DNA from: Russula earlei
Taxonomy: Eukaryota; Basidiomycota; Agaricomycetes; Russulales; Russulaceae
Direction of reading: 5' to 3'
Assembly (NCBI GenBank): GCA_025769875.1
Contig: JAGFNK010000387.1
Location: forward strand, 1 to 50,764
Length of the DNA: 50,764 nt
Shown: in pieces, positions 43,563-50,764 of the stretch
How the letters are laid out: each line of letters starts with the position of its first letter
Position numbering within the stretch: the first letter of the stretch is position 1
Position numbers and translations under genes: made by a program
The notes under the pieces: model-generated
Database searches by the model: none
What the model was told of the DNA's origin: nothing
What the model saw: only the letters and a program-made list of their open reading frames with translations

Positions 43563-43962
43563 TGTAAGAACATGTGTACTAAAGCAGTGAACATGTGGAC
43601 AGTAAAGGCTCTTACTCATCAATAGAGGCCTTCTTACTCAGCAGCTTACTGAGCATGACTGAGCATGCTCAGTAAGTGTACTCCAATTTCTTACTCATCT
43701 GTCAATTGTGCTTGATAACAAGGTTATGACTTGTTCCCTATTAGGCAGTTCTCTTGTAGTATATAAGTGCTCAATAAAGTAGTGGACAGTCTGAAGACTG
43801 TCCATTTGTTTATAGCACTCTCTACCCCTGGGATACTCCTTTAAGGACCATCCCCTTGTGACCACTCTGGCCTCTTCCCTGCATAATTGCTTGACTCTAC
43901 CAGTAACCATACCTCTTTGGTACTTGGTACTGCTTTGGACATTGCTTCTTGCCCATACCATC
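43563..43962 (+). repeat. LTR family beta, plus-strand copy, interrupted by Gypsy B
   Basis: Starts TGTAAGAACATG, with GTATATAAGTGC (43759-43770), AATAAA (43773-43778) and a perfect 20-bp dyad at 43784-43803. It stops at CCATC where the Gypsy B LTR begins; the last 100 bp or so seen in 32044-32514 are missing. Confidence 0.8.
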
Positions 43963-44571
43963 TGTTATGGCGTCACGGCCATAGGAGCGTTAGCTCAAGG
44001 TTCAGTGGGGCCAAGTCCCTGTGACTTGGTTCAAGGGTTCAGTGGGGGCCGGCTCAAGGAGACCGGATCGAGGGTTTTGTGTCTCAAGGTTGAATCAGAC
44101 AATGACTCAGTCCGCAGACAGAGTTGATCTCTTGGTTTCACAGAAGAGGAGGATGATGAGAGAGAGGCAGAGGAGGAAGAGGAACACTAGGGTTCCTTGA
44201 GGTGTGCTTAGGTCAGGCAAAGTGTAGGCCAGCACAAGCAAAGTTGTGATTGAGAGAGAGTACAGGGCAGGGGATACGACAGGAAATGGGACAAAGCTAA
44301 GCTTGGGGCATTCCCCAGCTTCTACAGGCGCTTAAATACTGTATGTAGCAAGGCTGTACAGTACCATAAGCAGAACAATAGATAAAGATGGGTCAATAGC
44401 AAAAGTAACTCAACAATAAGTGAAACATAATAGGTGAAACACAATAGGTGAAACACAATAAGTGACCATCAGCATCAAGGGATGAAATGGTAACCAAGGG
44501 AACAGGGGTGACAAGAGAGAACAACAATGAAAGAGATTATGGACAAACTGACAAGGGGTTAGATTACAACA
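43963..44571 (-). repeat. 3' LTR of Gypsy B (609 bp)
   Basis: Minus-strand TGTTGTAATC to GCCATAACA, homologous to 2560-3195. It has three rather than four full 14-bp units (44416-44457). Confidence 0.85.
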
Positions 44572-44601
44572 TCATGCCCCCCTCATGCTTAGTTCTCTGA
44601 A

Positions 44602-45963
44602 CTAATCGGTCTCAGGACCCAACTCGTGGAGTTCATCGCCTTCGACTTCTGGCCACGTGCTCTGGGGTCCCATTGCCCTGGGACAGAAGCCTCTGTAGCT
44701 CCGGTGAGTCCTCCTAAGGATGCAATCCACTTGACCACTACAGTTGGTGTGAGGCCTGTTACAGTCTTTGTTCCAATGCCCTCTGGTGTTGCAGTGCTTG
44801 CAGACGTGTTGTCGCTTCTGGAGCTGATGACGCTGTGCTTTAGTCATACATGCAGGAGTGAGAGGGGTGTTAGGGGTGCTAGCATCGTCAGAGAATATTT
44901 GAGGAAAGTGGGAGGGTGACCCCATGGGAGCATCGTTTTGGGACTGGTCAACAGCACGAGGGAGGTACTCGAGAGGGGGAGTTAGGGAGAGAGGGGGATG
45001 AATGGGTAGTGAGGAAGAAGGAGAGGTGGGTAGTTCCTTTGATTCTTTGATTCTGTCGTAGCTCCCTGCTAGTGAATAGTATGACCCGGTATCACGGGTA
45101 AGGCCACCGTCGGTCATGAGGTTGTCGAGTTGATGATGAACTCGGACAGAAGTGTTGTTGGTGCGGAGGCGGGCATAGATGGCGGCGGTCTCTTTGGTGT
45201 GAGCCTGGATCTCATGAAGTCGATCAGCCAGTTGTCCCTGCAGAACACTTAAGGCTCCTTGGATAGATGCATGTTTGCCCTCTAAGATCTTCAGCTGAAA
45301 TGAACTGGTATGGAGGCGGTAGACATCAGCGAGGGCACCGGGGTCGTGAAGGTTCTTGAGAGCCTAGGCAGCATCAAAGTGGAAAGGATGGTCCTCGATT
45401 AGGAGGCGGAGGTCAGAGGCAGTCACAGAAGGGTGGGGGGCAGAGACAACAGGCCAAGCAATGAGCTTCTCTCTGTAAGTGGGCTCTCCTTGACCCATAG
45501 TTCCTAGAAGCATAGGTTTGCCATTGTATAGAGCGACGCGTAAGTATGGTAGAAGGTGTTTCCACCCATTAACATTAATATAAAAAGGGGGAACATGCGT
45601 GTAAGGTTTGTAAATAAACCAGGGGGGACCAGGGTGAGTGGGGTCTGCTTCAGTCGGGGTGGGTGAGGGGGTTCCTTTGTGGATAGCAAGTGGGTTGAGG
45701 GTGGTGGCGAGGTCCTGGAGTTCGGTCTCTTCTGGGACAATGAGGGTGCATTGGTCAATGATATGTTGGATGACTTCAGGTGAGAGGGGCTCTTGTTTGA
45801 TGGTGGGGGAAGGGGTGAGAACAGGTAGGGGGGAAGAGTTAGAGGCAGGAGACGACATGGGAGTATTGTAAGCGGAGGTAGCATGTTCGTGATGCCAGGC
45901 CGACCACTCAGAAGGAGTGGGAGTATTTATGGAGGCTGACCATGTAATGTGATTCCATACCAA
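44602..45963 (-). pseudogene. Gypsy B 3' extension with an intact CCHC zinc knuckle
   Basis: Frames 45963-45364 and 45117-44602 cover the same protein region as 1243-2540. The knuckle CKHCNTRGHWNKDC, with every ligand in place, is followed by RPHTNC. Between the frames (about 45118-45363) lies the coiled-coil part (LKILEGKHASIQGA), read in another frame. The extension sits directly after the chromodomain and stops about 30 bp before the polypurine tract. Upstream, the joint with pol is broken by a stop at 45982. Its presence in both copies, with similar spacing, shows it belongs to the element. Confidence 0.7.
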
Positions 45964-45981
45964 ATCAGTAAGTACTGCTCT

Positions 45982-48900
45982 TCATATGGACAAATGAAAC
46001 TCTGAAAAATGGGGGTCCATCATGAGAAGTTGAAAGCCGCGGAAGTCGCCAGGGGAAAGAATTCCAGAAAACAGTTGTTCCCTGGTGGCTATGTTAAAGA
46101 TTGTGTGTCCGCGGTCAGGGATAGTGGGATCATTAACTGAATAAGAAGGGGGGTTATGAGAGTTAATTCGGGGGAGTAGGGTACATTGTTGTATCATAAG
46201 ATTTGAAAACTGGTTCTCTAGGTCATCTAGACTTTTGTCTGAGTGACATGATTCTGTGGGGTCAAGGTTAATGGGAGACATGGTACGGAGTTTGGTGGGT
46301 TGTTGTAGGTGAAACATGGTGATAGCATCTTGGGCGTTTTTAAGGTTTGAAAGCGGCTCCCATGTGTCTTCTGCTGTGGAGTACCCTTTCCATCGGACCC
46401 TGTACTGGAGACGGCCCCTATGGATATGTTGAGCGGTGATTTTTTCAACTTTGTATTCTCCCGAGATAAGGTCAGGTTGTGGTTCGGAAAAATTTGGTCT
46501 GTGTTCAGTTGTCTCTGTGACTGGAGATAAGAGGGAGGCATGAAACACGTTGTGGATGTTCCATTGGGTGGGAAGTTGTAGTTGGTAAGCGATGTGGGAG
46601 ATTTGCTTAGTGATGGTAAAAGGGCTGAATTGTTTGGGGCGGAACTTATGAAACTGATGGGGAGTTTTTAAGTTATTGCCTTCCAGCCAAACCTTCTGTC
46701 CTTCTTCGAAACCTTTGAACTTGGTTTCCTTGATCCAGTTGTTCTGTGCCCTTTTCATTGCTTCTTGTGCTGATTCCCTCATGTCCTTTAATGCTTGGAG
46801 TCATTCTTGGATTCCTGGAAACTTGGACTTGAGTTGGGTGCCAAGTCCTTGAGGGTTAAATCCAATGAGGAGTTCATAAGGGGTTTTCTTGGTGGTGGTA
46901 GATTTGTGGGCGTTAAAATGGTACTGGGCTATGGGAAGCCTGTGTGCCCATTCTTCCTGCTTTTCTCCTGTGTAGATGCGTAGGTACATTTCCAAGGTCT
47001 GATTGGTCCTTTCTGATTGTCCATCAGTTTGGGGGTGGTAGGCAGTGCTTAAATTCTGGTTGATCCCAAGGATTCAGGAAACTTCTTGGAACAAGTTGGA
47101 GGTAAAGCAGGAGTCATGGTCAGAGATAATTTTGGAGGGGACTCTGGTCCACGGGAAGGCATAGCATAAAAATAGTTTAGCCATTTGCAGAGTTCCCATG
47201 TCCTTACGGCAAGGTATGAATATAGCCGCTTTGGTGGAGTCGTGGTCAGTGATGGTCATAATGGCATTGTTCCCTTCTGATGGTGGGAGGTCAATGATCC
47301 AATCAATGGCAACAGTTTGGAAGGGTTTTTGAAACTCTGGGAGAATGGGGTAAATTGGGGGGCAAGTTGGGTGTGTGGAGGACTTGTTGGCTTGACAGGT
47401 GGCACACCCTTGGATGTAGTCCCGTATGAAGTAAGCCATCTTTGGCCACCAGAAGGATTCTTGGATTGAGTACAAGGTTCGGGCGTTTCCTGTATGTCCC
47501 CCAAGAATACTGTCGTGATAGGTATGCAAGGTTTTTCGTAAGAGGGGTTCTTGATAGGGTACCACCAATTTCCCATCTTTGAATAGTGCATTTTCTTCTT
47601 CTTGAAGATCATGTTTGACCTTCCACATAAGGAGATCTGACTTTTGCTTTCTTTGTTTGGTTAGTACTTGGGTATAGAGATCCTCAGTGTGGAGCGTGCG
47701 AATGAAAAGTTTGTCAGGGAGTGCCGTGATGTTCTGGTTGTCTCCTGACCCATCATTGTGGTCAGGTCATCGTGAGAGGGTGTCTGCACGATTGGAGGTT
47801 CCGGGTTTGTGGTGGATTTCAAAATGGTAGTCTGCCAGTGTGGAAATGTAACCTGCAATTCTTCGATTAGTTTTGTGGGGGAGTCGATAGTGGGCAAGGT
47901 TAGTATGATCAGTAAAGATCTTGATGGGGTGTTTTGTTCCAACCAATAGGTATTGCCAGTGTTGGAGTGCTAGAATCAGGGCTAGGAACTCCCTGTCCCA
48001 TACTGGATAGTTCCTTTCTGCTTCATTGAACACATGTGACATGTTGCCAATCATTTTCCTTTTTCCTCTTGGGTCTTTCTGAAACAGAATTGCTCTGGTG
48101 GCGAATTGTGAAGCGTCAGTTTCTAATTCGTATGGGAGGTCAGGGTTGGCAGTGTATAGTTCTGGGTCATCGCAGACCGCCGATATCAGGGTTTCCAGAG
48201 CTGTGGTTGCTTCTGGGGTCCAGAGGAAGGGGGTTCCTTTCTTGATTGTGGAAAAAATGGGGCGAGCTATTTTTGCGAAGTCTCGGATAAATGGTCGTTG
48301 GTAATTGAGGGCACCCATGATTTGTTGTACCTGTTCCAGATTATTTGGGGGTCTTGGCCAGTTCTTGAGACCGTCCATTTTGACTGGGTCGATTTTGAGG
48401 GTTCCTTGATTGATCCGGAAATGCAAGAAATCAATTTCATGTTGTTCAAAGGTGCATTTTGATGCTTTCAGGAAATAGGAGTCCTTTTCGAGTAGGTCAA
48501 GGAATTTGTGTGTAATTTGTTGGTGAAGGAGCTCTTCTCCTACCCCTGTGGCTATTGCCACATCATCTAGGTAGTTGCAGGTGTTCTCTGGGTATTTTAG
48601 AAGCCAGGGTCAGAGGGTAAGGTTCATTGCTTGTTGGAAGGCAGCTGGGGCATTGGTAAAGCCGAAGCCCATTACCATGGGGATGAAGGTACCAAATTGG
48701 GTTTTAAAGGCACCTTTGTGTCGGTCTTCAGGGTGGATCAGAATGTTATTGTAGCCAGCTCGGACGTTGAATTTACTGAAAGTGGTTTTGCCCCTTAGTT
48801 GGTGCAATTGTTCTTCCATGTTGGGTAAGGCGTGGTAATCAGGGACTGTGGCATTATTAAGTTTTCAGTAGTCGACTACCATCCGTGGGGCGGTGCCATC

Positions 48901-49632
48901 CTTTTTTTGAACAAAGAAGACAGGGGATACGAAATACGAAACACCATCTTTGATGAGGCCCTTAGCTAGATCCTCTTGTATTTGTCTCGATAACTCTTGT
49001 TTCTCATTCTGGGGGAGTGGGTAAGTTCAGCAATCAAGGAACTTGGGGGCATCAGGTTTCAGGGTGATTCTAAAGTCAAGTTCTCCCTGACTGGGTGGGA
49101 GTCATTTGGCTGCTTCTTCTGAGAAGACCTTCTGATGTCATAAGTATTCAGGGGAAATGGTGGTTGTCCTTATTTGTGCGACCCGGATTCTTGGTGGTTT
49201 GGCTAGGGGGACGGGGGTGAGAAGGATCCCTAAGTGGTTCCTCAGATGACCGGTGCTCCAGTTGACAAGGGGGTTAATTGCTTTTAGGAAGGGGTAACCA
49301 AGGATCATTCTATCTTCTCCCAAGTTTGTGACGTAGAAGGTGAGAAGTCATGTGGTAGGGCCATGCTGTATGGCCATATGAGCATAATGGGTTAGTGCTC
49401 CTCCTTGGTTATTGGTACCATCTACGTTAATGATGGGTCTGGGGGTTCTGAGGGTTCGGAGTGGGATTTGTAATTTTCCCACAATTCCTTGACTGATGAA
49501 ATTTTCTGTTGCTCCGCTGTCAAGGAGCGCTTGTCCAGTCTTCCCATTGGTTGTTAGCATAAAAGGAACTTTCATTGAGTTTTCTTTATGGTTGACAATG
49601 GTATCTATTTGGGCCTCTGTGCTGACTGTCAC
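45982..49632 (-). pseudogene. Gypsy B pol: protease, RT, RNase H, integrase, chromodomain
   Basis: The protease has ALLDSGATENFIS (about 49530) and the linker ILGYPFLKAINP (about 49300). Reverse transcriptase shows GAFKTQFGTF and GFTNAPAAFQQAMN (about 48700-48620) and the active site YLDDVAIAT (about 48575). RNase H has ELETDASQFA and FTDHTNL. Integrase has the HHCC finger (HDSILGGHTG, CATCQANK; about 47530-47390), IDWIIDLP and IISDHDSCF (Asp residues) and DGQSERTNQ (Glu, about 47015). The chromodomain is at about 46465-46310. Stops or frameshifts occur near 49345, 49135, 48850-49030, 48600, 47765, 47645, 47070 and 46800, so it is dead. Confidence 0.9.
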
Positions 49633-49743
49633 ACTTTGGCCTAGAGAAAATCCTCTTTGAGGATGAGATCCCAGATTTTGGCTCGTTCCTTGGCTGTAGG
49701 GTTTTCATGCATGCTACCATGGAAGCTGGTTCTTCTTCCTTGG

Positions 49744-49876
49744 TGTTAAGGCTCCAAAGTGCCTTAAATAAGATCAATGGTCGTGTCTATAAACGCGTCC
49801 TACCAATGCAGATATGCTTGAGTCAAGCAAGCAATACTCGTGGAGGGGAAGGAGTGTTAGATCCTTCTAGAGTATG
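49744..49876 (-). repeat. LTR family gamma, fragment cut by a delta LTR
   Basis: Matches 31353-31484 from TGTTAAGGCTCC to GAGTATG, then stops where TGTCATGG begins. It keeps CG (GGTCGTGTC, AACGCGTCC) where the other copy has TG and CA. Confidence 0.8.
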
Positions 49877-50764
49877 TGTCATGGTAACTAGCCGTGTCAG
49901 TTCACAAGCAGAAAACAAGTCGATGATAGAGAGGTGTTCAAGAAACGGGCTGGTTCCCGTATATAATGAGTAAGGATCCCTGCAGCGGTCGAAGTGTTTT
50001 ATGCTAAACAGGTTATGGCCAATAGACCCTTCCTAGTACGACTCGGTCCGTTGAGAAGCTGGGGTAAGTTTGTAATGGGATAGACTAGGGCTGGTTCCAC
50101 TAGCTATATGCGTTCAAGTCCGTCGGGACCTTGAACAATGCAGAGAGAGTAGAGAAAGGTAGGTCTTAAAGGAGGAGAGCTCTTCTCAGGAGAGTGAAGA
50201 GAGACTCTTAGGGAAGGAAAGGAAAGGCAAAGAGTAGATGGTGGATGGTGTGTTGAGAGTTGATGAAATGGAGAGGTAGTTGTGGGTTAAGTTTGTGAGA
50301 GTGAAGTGGTTTTGCAGGCGAATATGTTTGGACAAGAGTAGGTTGGATTCTACAAGAGACCAAGCTTAGGGCTTTGGTCACAAAGTACTGAGCTTATATA
50401 TACAGGAGAAGCGCAGCAATAGCTGCGCTTTGACTGTGCTACTAGTATAGTAGGAGTCATAATAAGTAGGAGTCATAGGAATGAGGCCACGAATGAGTCA
50501 GAACCAAGTAACTGTGCTGCACAGTAGGTGCGCAGCATTGCACAGTCGAAACTAAGAAGTGAACATAAATGGAAAGAGAACCAAACAAAGGGAAAGTAAC
50601 AGCAATCCAGTGTTACCTGGACGTGTATGGATCACATGATAACACAGAAAGGATCACAAGATGTAAGAGATCACAAGACCAGTAAGTAAAGGGACGTACG
50701 TGAGCAAGCAGTCCGTAGCAAAAGGTAAGAAGTAAACGTAAAAGGAAAATGGTGTAACATCACC
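49877..50764 (-). repeat. LTR family delta, second copy, to the window end
   Basis: Matches 27532-28417 throughout. It ends GTGTAACATCACC at the window edge, so its terminus is either TGTAACA at 50759 or beyond. TCACC after that end does not match GTATG before the start, so it is probably the LTR of a longer element rather than a solo copy. Confidence 0.75.

Larger units (their letters stand above)
43963..49743 (-). mobile_element. Ty3/Gypsy retrotransposon B, 5' end truncated
   Basis: Same family as Gypsy A. From right to left it holds protease, reverse transcriptase, RNase H, integrase, chromodomain, the 3' zinc-knuckle extension, a polypurine tract (GAGGGGGGCATGA on the minus strand, about 44573-44585) and the 3' LTR. 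At 49743 it is cut by a gamma LTR, so the 5' LTR and any upstream Gag lie outside the window or are lost. Confidence 0.9.

Noticed and set aside
1..50764. CRISPR arrays, rRNA or tRNA genes, bacterial-type operons
   Set aside because: None seen. Repeats are dispersed eukaryotic transposons, and the only tRNA-like match is the Copia primer-binding site.

Overview
The window looks like a transposon-dense stretch of a basidiomycete genome, probably an Agaricomycete mushroom-forming fungus. This is inferred from the one clearly intact multi-exon gene, a cytochrome P450 with nine exons and introns of about 56-101 nt, from Ty3/Gypsy elements with a chromodomain, from a DDE transposase of a type I associate with mushroom genomes, and from repeat decay dominated by CpG to TpG/CpA changes. 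No rRNA, tRNA or CRISPR was seen. Only two host-type genes look intact: the P450 (13573-15720, minus) and a small secreted protein (42496-42966, plus).

Layout. 1-3195: the 3' half of a Ty3/Gypsy element (Gypsy A: integrase, chromodomain, a 3' extension with a degenerate zinc knuckle, LTR), nested in an older LTR. 3196-4204: remnants of a second LTR family, with two CCHC zinc knuckles directly upstream of a polypurine tract and LTR. 4379-5942: decayed DDE transposase. 6612-12463: complete Ty1/Copia element A (385-bp LTRs, target duplication AGGCC, a primer-binding site matching the anticodon arm of initiator tRNA-Met). 12486-12888: foldback MITE. 13573-15720: P450, bracketed by two diverged direct copies of a roughly 0.85-kb segment. 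18558-24421: complete Copia B, inverted relative to A (duplication CAAGG). 24559-26427: truncated hAT-like element. 26453-35267: an 8.8-kb pogo-type DNA transposon (TA target) filled with nested insertions, including a solo LTR in the transposase intron, two copies of a MITE with 3-bp duplications, and an 828-bp solo LTR inserted into another 828-bp solo LTR of the same family. 37168-38407: second hAT-like element with a perfect 8-bp duplication. 40889-41501: internally deleted pogo derivative. 42.3-43.0 kb: secreted-protein gene. 43563-49743: Gypsy B (minus) inserted in an LTR and cut at its 5' end by another LTR, itself cut by a further LTR (49877-50764).

Most transposon genes are frameshifted, so little here acts together. 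Copia A and B, if any source copy is active, could supply reverse transcriptase in trans. The P450 and the secreted protein appear to be surviving genes in an otherwise repeat-filled compartment.

The strongest oddity is in Copia A. Aligned with Copia B, all eleven of its single-base insertions fall inside CpG dinucleotides and turn CG into CTG or CAG. All seven LTR-to-LTR differences of the two Copia copies are also CpG transitions. This suggests either a consensus artefact that writes both alleles of CpG transition variants, or an unusual mutation process acting at methylated CpG. LTR family names (alpha to epsilon) are local labels only.
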